From NCBI RefSeq assembly GCF_048771995.1, contig NC_133063.1, positions 59,803,310 through 59,867,309 of the forward strand: 64,000 nt of DNA, written 5' to 3'. The notes under the pieces are model-generated. The model was not told the origin of the DNA, did not search any database, and worked only from the letters and a program-made list of their open reading frames with translations. How positions within the stretch are numbered: the stretch's first letter is position 1; the number at the start of each line of letters is the position of its first letter. The position numbers and the translations under genes were made by a program. The stretch is from Taeniopygia guttata (taxonomy: Eukaryota > Chordata > Aves > Passeriformes > Estrildidae). Below are positions 22,401-37,400 of the stretch, piece by piece.

Positions 22401-25400
22401 CTTGGATTGTACCTTCACTTTTTTCCTGTATACTAATGTTTTAATAATTAAGAAAAAGAAGAAGATGCACCAAGAGTGATATTTGTAAGCATAAGTGGTT
22501 GACGTTTATTTCTAAATGCATTACAAATTTTATGGCATCTTGGGTTTCTGCCTCCAAAATTCAATGGTATTGGGAAGATACGAGAATCTGAGACTTCCAT
22601 GGCAGTGCTCCTGACAGTTCAACTTCACCAGGGGGATGGTATTCCTTTGTGAAGAATGTGAACAAAGCTACTTAAAATAGCAGTGTGTATGATTTCTGCT
22701 GTGTAATATTTTGCAAAATGGTTTGCTGTGTATTTTTCTTGTGTTGCTGATACTGCTTTGATTACAGTTGTTAGTAATATCACTTTTCTCCCTATAGCAG
22801 AAGCATTTAGTTGAGACTATTCAAATGCTTCTCCCATAGTCTCTTTACTGAAGTTTATAAATCAGCGTTCCAGGACTATTACATTCAACAGTGTGAACAG
22901 TCACATCTTGTGATGGTAATATGTACTCTTCAGGTAGCAGGTTCACTGTGCGGGAATGGTTTGCTCCTCAAAATGTGTTGCCTGAGAAAAATATCACCAG
23001 ATTAATCTTTGAAGAACTTAGAGGAGCAAGAATTGAGTAAAAATGGAAGGTAGTATGTGCACATCAGTGTCATATATCATTAGTTTATTTTGAAATAATC
23101 TTTACCCCTGGTCTTCAGGGAAATAGTAAATCAATTCTTTTTACCTCTTTTGAGACAAACATGTATCCTTGATAATTTCTCTCTTTTCTTTGTGTTCATT
23201 CTTTGCATATACTTTAAAAAATATGAGGTATGGTTTGTCTTGTTTATTTTTCTAGTGTGTGCATTTTTTAAAAAGATATCTCAGAATATTCTGATAGGAT
23301 TCAAGTGAGTAATCAATCTTGTCACTTCTGCCTTCTGTTATTGGATGTTGCTACTGAATGCTGTTGCATTTTCTTGCTTTTTGCTTCAGTCCTACAGGGA
23401 GTGAAAATACATACATGAGCAGAAAAAATAAAATTCAAAGGTAAGAAAAGGGCAAATGTAATGGAGTATTATGCTTCCTTTCTATAAATAAATATTGCCA
23501 GAGTTACTACAAGGCAGTGAAAGGGCTGGCCAGAGAGTTTTCAGCACAGGCTAGCAAGAGGGGCAGATGTTGAGAGATGGTGACAGGACCTCATCCAGGA
23601 GTTTGAAGGAAGTTTAATGAATTAAATATTGCTTCTTCCAAGCATGATGTGCCATCTTTTTGATTCAAATTTCTGGCATTAATTGAGTGGTAGGTGGCAG
23701 CACACAATGTACTTTCCTTGTGGTGTTTTGAGTTCTAGTGGACATATAGGAACTGTTCATAAAATGTGGCATCCATGCCCAGAGAAGTAGTGGTAAGTAT
23801 TTTACAGAACTAGAACTGTTGGACATGGGGTGGAGTATGGTGTCTGGGGAAGAGTCAGTGTGGCTTCTGGAAAAGAAAGTTGTTCTTCTGAAGTATCTTG
23901 GAATTTCTCCTGAAAGAGTTGGAGATAAAGATGAGGGAGACAAGTGAACACATTCAATACTCCTGGAGTTGAAGCGGCTTGTAGAGATATTATACAGCCA
24001 TGTCGTAAGAGTGGTATTTTAAGGGTGAATGACAAGGCAAAAGTTACCAAGCAGCTTAGAAATACACTGGGTTAATTGTTGTACTGTGGGAGGATCACCA
24101 GTGGAGTTTTGAAGTGCTGCAAAAGATACAGAGAAGAGAGGAAAGGTCACCAAAGCTGTGCAGTAGTTTCTTTACAGGAATCCAGAGTGTGGTTTACAGG
24201 CTGGACAAGAGTCAGCAGAGGAGGGCCATCACAGTTTTCTCCAGGATTCCAAATGGTACAGAAAATGTTTGTGGCTGGGAGAGGGAAGGTGGGGTTGTCC
24301 TGCATTCACTGATGTACTTCAAATGACATCATCAAGTTGTAGTTCAGACTGAGCAGAAGGTAGTGCTCTTCAGGCAATAGGTGGTGAAGCTTCAAGTGCA
24401 TGGCATCCATAATACACAGTTACAGTGGCTCTATGTAGGTTAAGGAGCAACTGGATGACCTTGGGCAAACACCTAAGCCACTACCTAGGTGTTTTTCTGT
24501 TTCCATGAGTACCTCAGACAGAAGAAGCAGCTGCGTGGAAAATACTGTGCTTTATGACTGCCTTCGAATTCATTTGGCATTTCAGTGTTAGAGGTGAGAT
24601 GCTGGGAAAGGTGGCTTTTGAGGCCAATGAATTTGAAATTCCTGCCTCCTTAATGCTCTTTCCTCTGTCACCCTAAAATAGAGTTGTTCAGTTTGTTTCA
24701 AAGCTTGCTTTGAAATCATGGGAAGTGATACCCTAGGGAAGTGGTGCATTGGACTAATTTCCTGAATTCTGCATTCTGTGGCTGAAGAAGAGCATGTGTC
24801 TCACTCAGGAGCCTGAAGTTGTAGGGTGAGCATGTATGTGCCTGTGCATCATTTTGCATCAAATTCAAAATTTGCTTTTCTTGTGACACACAAGCAAATA
24901 CCCTGCAGAGATGCTGTTTGTTTTCCAGCTCTACTTTAAGAGTAGGGAGAGCTGTTTTGCTGGAAAGCCGTGTATTTGTCAAAAGAAGACATCAGCCAAG
25001 TTGGTATGGATTCATCCACTATAATTCAGGAATACCTCTGATGTGGTGGCAGGGAAGAGAAGGAAAGCTTAATTCTCTCACTAATGACATTTATTGGAAG
25101 AAGCTGTCTGGGATCAGAGGTTATTTTACAGAGGGATGTGGAATATAAGGTATATCCATGTATAAATGTGTTTTGTATGTTCACGTCTTGTGTATACAAG
25201 TTATGAAGGTATATACAGGATATATACGTATATCCTTGTTTTTGGCTCCATGGATTGCAGTGGAATCTGGGATTCCTGGGATGGAGGCAAGTAATGAATT
25301 CACTCTTTCTGATTGTGGGGAGCTTGCTCCTTGAACTGAACTTAATTATTCTGTGAGGATTAGTGGCTAGTACTTACCTAGTTAGGAAGAATTAATGTAA

Positions 25401-28400
25401 ATCCAAATCCTGAGACTCTCAACCTATTTTACAAGCATTTTACAAACTCTATAACTAAGTAGAGATCTTTGAGTCATAAGTAAGATTTTTCTTAGTTCTT
25501 GCTGTTCTTAAAGAAAAATTAAAATGCTTTCAGCAGTTGTGTAAGAATGATTGGTCCCTTTCAAGCATCCTACTTTTTGAGGAAGAAATTACGGTTCTTT
25601 TGGCTGTAGAAGAAACTTACATGTGATGCATACTTACACAGTCTGGACTTCTCACCAAGAGCAAGTCGCAAGTAATATTTGAGACCCATCATAATTGCAG
25701 TTAATCTCTGCTCACTGTCTCTTATTACTCTGCTGAAAAAATACAGAATAATTACAGTACTGATTTACTTTCATACCAAACCAAAACACTAATATTTGCC
25801 CAGTTAAAATCATTGTCACTAGCAGTGCAGTAATCACTTTGAGTTAAATCTGCCTTCTTTGGTAGTAGAACTGTCTCTGTGCTACTTGAAGGATGAGGAC
25901 ACAGAACATCGGTAGTCTGAGCCTGTTATACTATGTAGGCTCACCATTTACTGAGGCAGTGTAGTTCTAAAAAATTACTGTTGTTATTATTTTGTTAGTT
26001 CTGAATATGTATAAAACACTACTGTCACTGGTCTACTTTTAAAAAACCTGCTTGAATTTTTAAAGATTAATGTAGATTTAGGAAATGGCTTCTGGAAGTC
26101 CATACAGAAGTAGAGTGATGAGATCAAGTAGTTTTACATGAACATTTGATAACAACAGTTCAGGAATGCAAAAAGGCTATTTCTAATCTGTATATTCCAT
26201 GTGGTTGTTATTCAGGACTCGTAGCTTCTGGGATGTCTCTTTGAAGAGTGTAACAGGAAAACAGTATTTTTAATATCTCTGAATTGCATGAGTATGATTT
26301 TGCAGTTGGTAATTTTCTTTGGATTTACATAAATCTTCTCCAACCCAAATCTTGTTTTACTGAGAAGGGCCAAGATTTGTACATTCTGTCTGAAGCATGG
26401 CACTGTCCTGTTGCTCAGTATCTTTTAACACTCTCTGGTCCCCTCCCTCTGGGAAAATTTCAATTTCCAGCACAGCCTTCTAACATGAAGTACCTGTGGA
26501 TATGCAGGGAGCCAACTCCACTCAGAAGGAATTGCTGTAGTCTGTAGGAGAGAGTAGAAAGGTACTTTTTCTTTTCACTGAAGGCTATATATGTTTTGGA
26601 TTTTGGTTTTTTGGGTTTTTTTTCAACCCAAACAGTGTTACATCTTCTAGTTTTGGAAAAGCTTTGAGGTAAGGAAGCACTGCCTCATGTCCCATATTTG
26701 CTGTAGCACAATATTACTATATTAGCAAGGGAAATCAGTGTACTTCCCCATATTCCTCATAACTGGTACAGCAGAAGTCTAGAAGATCACCTGTGTTCAG
26801 AATATGTCTTCACATGGTAGGAAGGAAAAAAAAAAGGATGGTCTGAGGCTAGCTGTACTAGAGAGAAGGAATATAGAGTATATGTAGTTTGAAGTTAACT
26901 ACCTCTTCACAGCTAAATGAATGGACAAAAAGTCAGAAGGTGCATTAGATATACCTGTGGAAGTTTTATATTAATATTCTCATATCATATGATTTTGCTT
27001 TTCTTACACTGGGTTACTGAAGGTGATAATCCTGAAACAACCTGACTACATTGTCCACGCATTAGCTGTTTGGGTTTTAGTTAAACGTAAAGTGACGGAA
27101 AGTGAGTAAAGTGAAGTGAAAGTCCTGTCGTTTCACAGGGCTTTTTTTCTCCAGTCTACTTGCTGTTGCCTAGTACCTGTAAAAGTAATTTTGTGTTCAT
27201 ATGTGTCAAATACCACCCTCTTGTGCTTAAACTTTAAGAAACTGATTTGGCAATTTTGGTGGTTTTGAAGGCAGCGCTGCACCATGTGATGTGTCCTTGT
27301 GTCCTCTGTGACAAAACAGAATCTAGATTGCTTTGAGCACAGGCTGTGAAGCAAGATCTTTGGCAGAACCACTCTGTAGAAATAGGTGGGTTTTTTTTGG
27401 TTTGAGTTTTGTTGGGTGCATGGGTTGTTCATTTGTTTGGTTGGGTGGTTTTTGTTTGGGGTTCTTTTGTTGATTGGGTAGGGTTTTTTATGCTTATTGA
27501 GGAAAAGTGCAGTTTCAGAATGGAATTCCATTTATTGAGAAATAGATTTCAATGAATAATATCTCCTCCATTTTGAGCATGAAATTTGTTGTAAGGCTTA
27601 CTTTAATAATGTGCCTCCACTGAAGTATACATGAGTGTGCAACACAATGATCAACCTTAAAGAGAAATATTTCCTTAAAAACCTTATTTATGACCTTTTC
27701 CCCTGCACACTATTATGTATTTTTGCTGTTAGTCTCTTGGCCTGGAACTAAAAAACCTTTTTGTGGCAAGTTCTCATGTTTAACACCAGCTGGCGTCTAA
27801 ATATCATGCAGACTCTTAGTCACTTCCCACATCTTGTGCTAGATTTTTGAAGAAAATTCTGTGTTGAGATAAGAACACTTTGATAACTGAGATGAATAAA
27901 ACCCAAGAGAAACAAGACGTACACAATCCAATTGCTCAGCACCTGCTGTCTGATGCCCAACTGTTGTGATGCACGAAATAGCTTATTTAGTTGTTGTTTT
28001 GCACTGGGTGATTGGGAATTTGGACTGAGTAGTTTTTATATTGCACCATGGAGTTTATATCACATTGGTCTATTCCACACACCTTTCCCCTCCCCCCTAA
28101 GCCTCAGGTGTGGTGGTCTCTCCCTGACCTGCTCTCCATCCCCCCTCTCCTCACCTGTGTCCCATTGGATGTGGCTTCCTGGTTCTGCCCCACCTCTTTT
28201 CCCTGGGCTCAAAACCCCCCTAGACTTCGGTCTCTTTTTTCCTTCCTGACGCCACCAAACACCTCAGCCTGTTACCCCCTGAGGCGTCTCCTGGATCCAA
28301 GGTGGCTCCTAATAATAAACAGGCTTTGAGTCCCAAAGAGAAGAAGAGAATTCCTACAATCCCCAGCAGCTTTCGGTGCCTCATGGCCAGCTCCCCCACT

Positions 28401-31400
28401 TTATGTCCCAATGTTCTGTGGTAAGGCATGTCCCTTTGGCCAGTTTGGGATACCTGATAGAGCTTCCTTCAGGTTTCTTGTGCACCTGCTGGCTGGCAGG
28501 GCATAGAAAATGGGCAAATCCTTGCCTTAGTGTAAGCACTACCGAGCAGTAACTAAAACATCAGTGTGTTGCCAGCATTATTCTCATATTAATGCCAGAG
28601 TAGTGGTGGGGAGTTGTGGGAGCATGCAAGACAGAACCACTCTTTGTCTTTGCTGGAAGGACTTAAATCAGTTTGAATTAATAATGAAATGAGTACCCTG
28701 CTTTTCCCTGATTGATTATAAAATCTGTTTCCGCATGTATGAATCTTGCCTTCCCATCTTGCTTTAGTTACTGATCCTGTGGCTTCACTGTCTCCTTTGT
28801 GCTATATTTGTGTATGCAAAGCCCCTTTTTTCCTAAGTTTTAGTGTTTATGCTTATCAAACTATTTGCTTTCTTTCTTCTGTTTCAATTATGCTTTTATA
28901 TACATGCTCATTATGCTTTTACATACACCACATACAGTGAGTGTTAGAAAGGATGTATGTCAGTTCAGTATGCTTGGGTTAGCTTGGTTCTTTATAGTAG
29001 CAAATGCTGGAGAAGTTATTGTAGTAATTCCTCCAAGGAATATGTGTATGGAGAATACTGTTTGGCGTTATTCAGATCAAATGCATTTACATAGTCCAAA
29101 GTATGTGCTCAAAACAAATACTTCAAATAATTTATCTCAAAGCTTCCTCATGCATTTCTCCATTCTGTTTTATTATTTTTAAACAGTATGTTTCATAAGT
29201 GGAATAATACTTATGTACTTTTGTACTGTGGTGAATAATAAACAAGTCTTTCGCTGCTATCATTAAAAAATTTGCTGAACAGCTGGAAAAATTTGTTTCC
29301 CACACTACTGGTGGAAATGTGACTTCTGAGTTTTGATGTCTGAAGCATTGTCTGTCCACAGCATTGTCTCCAATCAAAAGACTTGCTTTTTTCTTTTTGG
29401 TAGTTATAAGGACTTCTGTGCAAACATGTTTACAAATATGTTTGTATTGCAGATTTAATATATCACAGAATATCAGATTTTGATATGGTGACAGGGTGAT
29501 TTTAAAAGTTGGATTTTTTTGCTCCTGGGGATTAAAGCTATTGTTTAGTGGGCTAAATGAAGTTTAAAATGTGAATTTCTTTCTACAACTGAGTATTGGC
29601 ATGTGTCTTTTGAGTACTTCCCAGCAGTTTTCATTCTTGATCTGCATAAAACCCCAAAAGTAATGTTTGCTTAATTTACAGCCACAAGGTGAAAATTAGT
29701 TAACGCTTGAATTATAGGAGGAAGAATGGAAGACTTGATGTTATTGACTTGGTCAGATTGGAAGCTGGCAGTTGCAGTACTGTGCTGTAAATTATTAAAC
29801 AGTAGTTCCTGCTCAAGTTAAACAGGTAACTAGGATTTAACAGGCTTTTGCCTGGACTGTTGCCCACACATTCAAGGAGATAGGCGTGGCATTGCCAAAA
29901 TAAAGTTTTGTATGCCAGTCATAAAGACCAAGGCAGATTTCTTTTTTTTTTCCTGCTGTGATTCAAAGAGACTTTTTTTAATGTGGAAAGTAATTTTTTT
30001 TACTTCAGCTAATCACAATTATTATTGTCCTAATGTACAAAACATGTAATGCTTTTATATTTTACTGTCACATAAATGACATCTGGCATTTAGGTATCTC
30101 AGGACATTCCCACCCCATTCATTCCCACTCCTCTCCCCCTTCCCTCCCAGTAAATAGAACCAAAACCAACAAAGCCCCACAAAAAACTGTAATAACATGC
30201 AAATATAAATTGCTCTATCATACTGATTTTTCTAATCCACTGACAGTTTCTGGTAATGGCCAATGCTGTGTTATCCTGAAGGTGACAATCCTGAAACAAC
30301 CTGACTACATTGTCCACACGTTAGTCAAACTTGGAGTTTCCAGTAAAACATTAATTTCCTTTCCCCAATAAATCAATGAAAACAAATTAATTTCTTATTT
30401 ACCTATTCTATGAGAAAGGGGAGGGAGAGATGGTAAACAATCCTACATATAAGTTGTTACTGTTTTTCGAGTTTCTTTTTACTTGAGCATGATGGGTTTT
30501 TTTCTCGAGGTTTCACTGTGGTGTTCAGAAAACAGCTGTACATATAGAATGGTGTAGAAAGACTTAGCAACAGCTGAAAGACCACTTCTGTGAAGTATGA
30601 CTCTTTTAAATGGTCATTCAAAGACAAATTACTACTCCGCTGGGTGCTATTCTGCTCAGATTTATTGAACACTACACTCACATAATCAGCTGGCTTTTAT
30701 TACTGTAGTCTTGGGAACAACAACAACAATGCTGTCAGTGTTTCAGGGTGACTTGGGCAGACAGAGTGGATGCTGTTTCTTTTTTGGGTGTGGACATACA
30801 CACACATCAGTACTAGAACAGAAACTTTGGGAAACAGGGGAGTTGATTTTCTGGGACCCTTGAAGAACCCTGAAGTTTCCCAGGACAAGGATGATAAGGG
30901 AACTGACAATGAAGCCTGAGAAATAGCTTCCTAAGACTGGACTGGATAATTTCTGAAGAGTCAGTAGATGTTTTTTTTGTATTCTTAAGAACTTTTCTGC
31001 ATCAGACTTGCTAAATTTATGTCAGGAGTTATCCTGACATCTGTCTCAAAAGAATAATTTTACTTAGTTGTGACTTGATGCAGTTTTCAGGAGTTTTGGG
31101 GAATGTGTGTATATGAAATGGTAGATGGAGATTGATTAAAGAATCGATAAAATGTGTTACATTCTTCTTTGTTCTTATGGGATAACAAAAGAGTGGAAGA
31201 AGGGCACTCCAACATGAAAGCAATCAAGAAGGTAGGTAGAAAAGGGATACAATGCAAGGGTTTCACATTGCTTTCATGGAGTTGCTTTACACTGAATGAT
31301 TAATGCTTCCGTAGCTCATCTTTGCATGCCTGAATGCAGGTGCATTGATTCCTGAGTGAGAAAGTAGTTGATAGTGAGCTGTGATGTTGTATTCTTCCTT

Positions 31401-34400
31401 CAAGAGATAAATACAGTAAGTCTTACTGTGACTCCAGTTGTGAGATGCAGTTAGAATAAAGTGACAACCAGTTTTAGTATCTATCAATTCCTTTAAATTC
31501 TTCATATTTTCATTTTTGCAGTGATATCTTTCCCCACTCTCCTATACTGGAAAATCTGGGTTAAAATGAGTATTTGTTGTTTTCAATAGGAGATCTCTAA
31601 AGCAGCTAAAAGGTGTTGTTCAACTGTGACACTGTCACAACTGTGACACACAAAAAGTAGATCTTGTTACAAGTGCTTTGATAAGTGTTGTTTATAATGG
31701 TAATGCAGGTCCTTTGCAATTAAAACACTTTTGTTCTGCTTCTTTCAGGCAATGCTGATGAGTAACATCACTGTAAATGATCGATTGATTCAGAGTTTGC
31801 GAGGTATGTTGTGGTACCTCTGTGACTCTCTCGTATTGATTTTTAGGCCTGTGTTTTTATGACTTTAATTTTTCTGCCGCCTTTTGAGAATGCTGCCTTT
31901 CTTCAAGTCAGCAGGTACATGAGCTGCCATGACTTAGATACCTCATCTGCATAGCTCCAGTTAAGGACTAATCTGCCTCAATAGTAGGAGGATTTGTCCA
32001 TGTTGTGCTTATGTAGTACTCTTGGTATAATATGAATAGAACTAAGTTAATACATTTTTTCTTCATTTTACCTGGCAACATACTCTTGCATTCTTCCCTG
32101 AGGTGTGGGGTTATGCATTTTAGCACCAGAGTAGTTCACAAATCCTATATTAAATAAAAAAAGTCAGTCCAATTAATTACTATTTGTGTTAGTGTTTCAA
32201 AATTGTTAGCAATGTATTCTGGAGATACTTGGGAATGAATCCTATAAAGAAGTAAGTATGTCGTGGTATTGTCTTCTGGTGCCCTCTCACAGAGGTTTCT
32301 CTCAGAAATAAAATTAAATCATAAATGCCTCTGTTGCTAAGGAACATGGGTATAAATTGCATATTATTCAGGGAAGTGTTCCAAGCTTGTCTGTATATGA
32401 CTGATAAATGTGAATGCTATTTCACATTGTGTTCTGATTGTGATTTCACAGACATAAAGATTTTCCAGACTGCAACCTAGCAGGGTTTGCAAATCAGTTC
32501 TGTGTATTCTATAGGAGGAAAAGTAGGTAAAAATGTGTATTGTACTGTTTTGCCAATATATTGTGCTGAGGGGTTATTCTTACCAGATCCCATGCACCCT
32601 TGTTGAATAAATTCAACAATTATATATGCATTTGTGTCTGAAATGCAGTTTGCATGACAGATGAATTAATTTAGCATTGTTGTTATAAATTTGTTTCTTG
32701 ATGTTTCTGGTTTAGAATCTGTACATATATCTGTATTTTAATCCTGCTTTGACCAGAACACTTGAAAGAGTTACAGACGGAGTATGGAAAGCTACAGCTG
32801 GATGTTTACTGGTTTCAGAAGAACCAGACTAACCTTCAGAGGAAGTTCTCATATGATCTGTAAGTATGTTCTTTAGGAAAGATGATTTCCCAAATTATAG
32901 GTGACTTGGTTATAACCCTTGTGTTAGCTCTGTTAGTAAATACACATTTTTAAAGAGAAGGTAACATCTGACTCACCTAAAATTGCTCACAGTTGATCTT
33001 GGAAAGGAGCATTAACTTCCAGTGTTTTTTAGCTCCATGCCCAGACACTTCTTGATGTTCCTTCTATTGCAAGAGGATAAAGGTAGCAATATTATCACAT
33101 AAGAATTGTATGGGGAAAATTGAAACATGAAGAGGTTAAACTGTGAAGAACTTTGAATTAAGATAGGGGAATACCTGATGAGAAGCTGTACCTTATTGAG
33201 CTGACAGAGGTCTTGGGAATTTCTTATGCCATCAGACTCATGTGTTCTGCTTTGCATGACATACCTAGTCATGGCTTTTTCTTGAGATTTCCCACTGAAT
33301 TTTAAAGCATGGATAACTGAACAAAAGTACTTACAGTACTTTCAGTATCCTTACACTAAATACACATTTCTGGTATTTCTACTAATTTCTTCCCATTTCT
33401 TTCTGCTCAGTAATATTCTTGTTTCTTCTACCTCCCTTCACAATCTGTAGTATCTTCCCCTTGTGCATAGGTATAAAAAAGCAATAGAATTTTCTGTTTG
33501 CATGTTCTCATAATTATGTTCCATCAAGAATGTAATTATTGTAGTGATAGGTATTCTTTCAGCAGCCTTTTTTTTCCCCACTGTAGAATTAAAGATTAAT
33601 GTTAGTGATACTTCCTGATTACCAGTTCGTTCTGACTTTTTGTTTTTGTTTATTACTCATGTAATAAAGATGACCTAGATGGATTATATTATTGGAGAAT
33701 TTAAGATTTCTAATAGAAAAGTAGAAGGAAGTTGGAAACTTTAGTTTGTACCTGCCTTTCAATAAAAGAGTTTCTTATGTGTGTGTTAAGTGGCCTTTCC
33801 CCCGTCTGTGTTTGTAGTGTACCATGGTTGTTAAGCAGTCGTTGGCTGTTTAGTTAAATGACAGACCAGAGACTCTGTTGATAGTTCTGCGCTAGTCAGT
33901 GAATCTGTTTTCCAGTGTCTTCTTCTAAGTGTGAGATCAGCAGGAACAAATAGCTCTGTATATAGCACAAATATATCTATCTACTGGACAGTAATGCTCC
34001 ACATGAGAGGTGTACCTGTTAAGCAGTGGTTTGATATACACATGCAGGGAAGTGATACATGGCAAATGTATTTAGTCTGGCTTAGGAAAACTTAGAGGTT
34101 TATCACCCATGTCTGGTGAAGTGTTTACAAGCGTGGTTCTGTTGAGGAAATCCCTGACAGAGCACCCATGCTTGTGGTACCATAAAGAATCCGTCTTTGT
34201 TTAACAGAGGAAGGTTGTATTCAGACAGCATAGCTCCAAGGTCTGGGCTGGCTCAAGGTGAAGAGCTAAGCATGACACAGTGGTAAAGATGGGTTTGCTT
34301 TTATAAGGGTAAGTGTAGAGATAGGTGTGGTAAATCAGCCACGTGGTAGTTGAACTGGGACTCAGCTGATCTCCTTGTGGTTGGTCTTGAGGCAGGTGCA

Positions 34401-37400
34401 CTATTTCCTGTGGAGCCTCCGTGGGAGTATGTAAAGGCAGTTATCTCAGCCAAGGAGCAATGCTGTCTTCATTAGCTTTGCTGCAAAATATTTAAAGATT
34501 CATTTTCTATTTCTAGACTCTTTTCCTAAGAGTACAAGTGAGGAAAACAAACTTGGACTTAAATTTTCAGAGATTAATTTATAGCTTTGGTACTGTGCAG
34601 TGTTCACACAGTTCTAGCAGGAACATGTATTTTTAAAACATTGCTTGTTGTGTACCTTTAGGGAGGATGTTGGAATGTTAAAATTTCTCTGCTAAACTAA
34701 TCTACACAACTAACATTACATTGTGTTTAGGTAATTGCAGAAATGGATATTTGATGGTGCTTGGCTACATATGTTCCTCTTTGCTATATGCTCACTTAAT
34801 ACTGTCGCTTTAAATGCTTACAAACAGCCTTTCCCAATGTGATTGTGGGCTTAGAAAAATAAGAATTATTAGAAAGACTCCAAATGTTATTTTTAATCTG
34901 TCTTCCTTCCTCCCCTCCCAATTAGGAATAAATTACTGTGTTGCTGCTCTGTTCATCTGCCTTGCCAGGAAGGGGCATTAGACTTGATTATGTGCTTCTT
35001 CCTTTTACCTGGATTTGCATAGATGAAGGTTTTGCACCTTAGGTAGCAACTATACTATGCCCAGTGCAAAATAGACCATATTATTTGTATAAAATTAATT
35101 AAAATGTTATAAAAAGATGAAAAAGACAGTCAAATGTCTTTTTCAAATGGCACATTGTAAATCACTCTTTTTAGACATTCTTTTACTATTCTGTAGAAGA
35201 CGGTGGTAAAAGCAGTTATGCATATGCAGTGCATAAGAACGAAGTCTGTGATCTTAGAAGAAAAAAAAAATCATTGTTGCTTCTTGTACCTGAGCCTTGA
35301 AGTTTCATCTTAGCATTGTTTTGGAATAAGCTTAATGTTTTCCATGCAGAAGTCAGCAGGAGCTATCTGGCCTCACTGATGTTGTGTGCAAAAGGAGTGC
35401 ACATTCCTCAGCAGTTGACTTCACAATGTATCCTTGGTGTACACTGTGCCCAGTGCTGTCTGGTCATGGTTAGAGCTTCTTCAGCAAAGGCTCAGTGGCA
35501 CACCAACCCTTCTCTTCTGCAGCAGCCAGAGGGAAACAGAAGCCTCTGGACTCATTTTTTGAAATTGTTATTGAATACTTTCCAGTATTCGAATCCATTT
35601 TTTTTCCTAAGAGCTTTGTTTGTTACATAACTGCGTCTTTAGAAATCTCACTATGTGTAAAAATCTGAAAATTATTGTGATATTTGCAGGTCTGACAAGT
35701 GCAATAGTAATCTCTTTTGGTAGGGTTGAAAGGAAGATGGTAGATGCTTCTGGAGAACAAAGGTACTCTGTTTCCCATGCTGAGAATATGCAAATCCAGC
35801 AGCCTGGAGAGGGAGAGGCTGCACATCTGTTCCTGTGCATGTAGAGCACATCTGTACATGGCTGAGTATGCAGAACACTGAACACATGAAGCATGAGCAC
35901 ACACAACATTCTCCTGAGAGTGAGTGTCTGCTAGTGCAAAACGTGTTCTGGCATTGGTCTAGATGGGCTGTCCCTCCTTATGAATTTGTAGTTTGGGCTT
36001 TTCTCCACCTTTGTGCCTCTGTGCTCCTTTAGGCTTTTGGAGATAATCATTGGATGGGCTGGTGGCTCCCTTGATGAGCCTTGGAGCAGTTGGGGAGGGT
36101 GTTATTTGCACTCCTTGGTGTGTGCACAAGTGAGCTCTGTGTCATGGAATTAAACTGTGTAGTGAAGGAGATAATGTGCCACAGAGACTGAATTTATGAA
36201 CATTAGTTTTGCACATTTGAAATGTCATGGTGATGGAATGAGGTGGAGAAACTAAGGCTGTCCCTGTACTCTAGAAGTTGTTGTAAACATGAGTAGAGTA
36301 TTCAAATCTCCTTGAAAAGAAGGGAATTCTGTTACAGATAATAAGCTTAAAATGGTGAGGGTTTGTCCTAGATGTTAAATGAACTTTATTTTCATGTGCA
36401 TTATGGGATCAAAGTCTAAGCTTTCTCAAATGCTCTGTTTCTGACTTCAGGTTGTCTGTGTACTGCATCTTTTTCAAACTTGTAAACTGTTACACAATTA
36501 ATACATCCTTTTATTTCTTAGAAAATAGTGAATGTGAGTATAACTCAAGCCTGTGCTGTTTTACTGTCTCTGATGTTCACCTGTGTAAAGCACGGCTTAT
36601 TTTGGTGACTCTTCCATGTAGTAGCATTATCAAATCAGACTTTAGAATAATGTCTGGTCTACAAGAAAACATAATAAAGGTAATAAGTTAGTTAGCAGAC
36701 AGATATGTCTGCTACTGTTCTTCCTTTATAGGTATGAACTACAGAAAAGATTTTTTACTTATGAAAGGCAGGACTGGAGAAGGGTGAAAGTGCAAAAAAA
36801 AATGAGTCACTTGTGGTGGTAGAGTGCACGTAGCCTGGAAACTCCTTTGGATTATGCAGTAGTTTATTTTCAGCTTGAGAAACTGTAGCATACCTGTCTG
36901 AAACAGCTGTTGTTACATGGAGGGTATTGACACTCAGAATAACACTTGGTCAGAGCCAGAATAAGGAGAAATTCAACCCCCTTCTTAGTCTTAGTGATGG
37001 GTATGAGAAACTTGCGGTATATTGTCTATGCAGTTGTACAGAGGTTGCTGGAAAAGATTTTGAATGCAGAAGGATGTGTTTACAAGGTCTGTAGCTGATT
37101 GTATATGTAAAAACTGGAAGTTACCTTTGAGTGGAAAAACAAAGGAGAGAGAGAGGAGAAAAGGTTTAAAAAAGCCCATCAAACTTCTTTGTTGCTAGAC
37201 CAGTGTGGAAAAGAAAATGTGTTCCCCAGCCAGGAACCTGCTCTTCCTTGGGTGGGCTCTCCAGGGTACTGGGTACTGACAATGATAGTGATTTTTCACT
37301 GTGTTTTCCCCTAGTGTGAAAACACTTGTCATTGGCATCCACTCAAACTGTTCTTCTTCATAGTGTGGTCAGAGCATACTTGGAGTGATATGATGACTAG

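Larger units (their letters stand above)
22135..31748 (+). other. GOLM1: GOLM1 intron 3 (9.6 kb)
   Basis: This is the largest intron of the gene. It holds a probable LTR (27.95-28.43 kb), a 49-bp segment present twice (27,017-27,065 and 30,276-30,324), and otherwise AT-rich sequence. The block at 23.5-24.5 kb reads like very old repeat-derived DNA but was not assigned. No exon matching the family is missing between residues 103 and 104. Confidence 0.6.

Noticed and set aside
23520-24480. Possible old transposon in GOLM1 intron 3
   Set aside because: Has a repeat-like texture (GGAGGGCCATCACAG, GGCTGGACAAGAGTC) but no diagnostic CR1 or LTR landmark.
27017-27065. C/D-box snoRNA call for the 49-bp segment
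   Set aside because: The C-box match is imperfect and no terminal stem is visible, so it is only reported as a duplicated segment.
34140-34440. Possible LTR in GOLM1 intron 5
   Set aside because: ATAAAG and CCACGTGG boxes are present but there is no ordered U3-R-U5 layout or terminal TG/CA with duplication.
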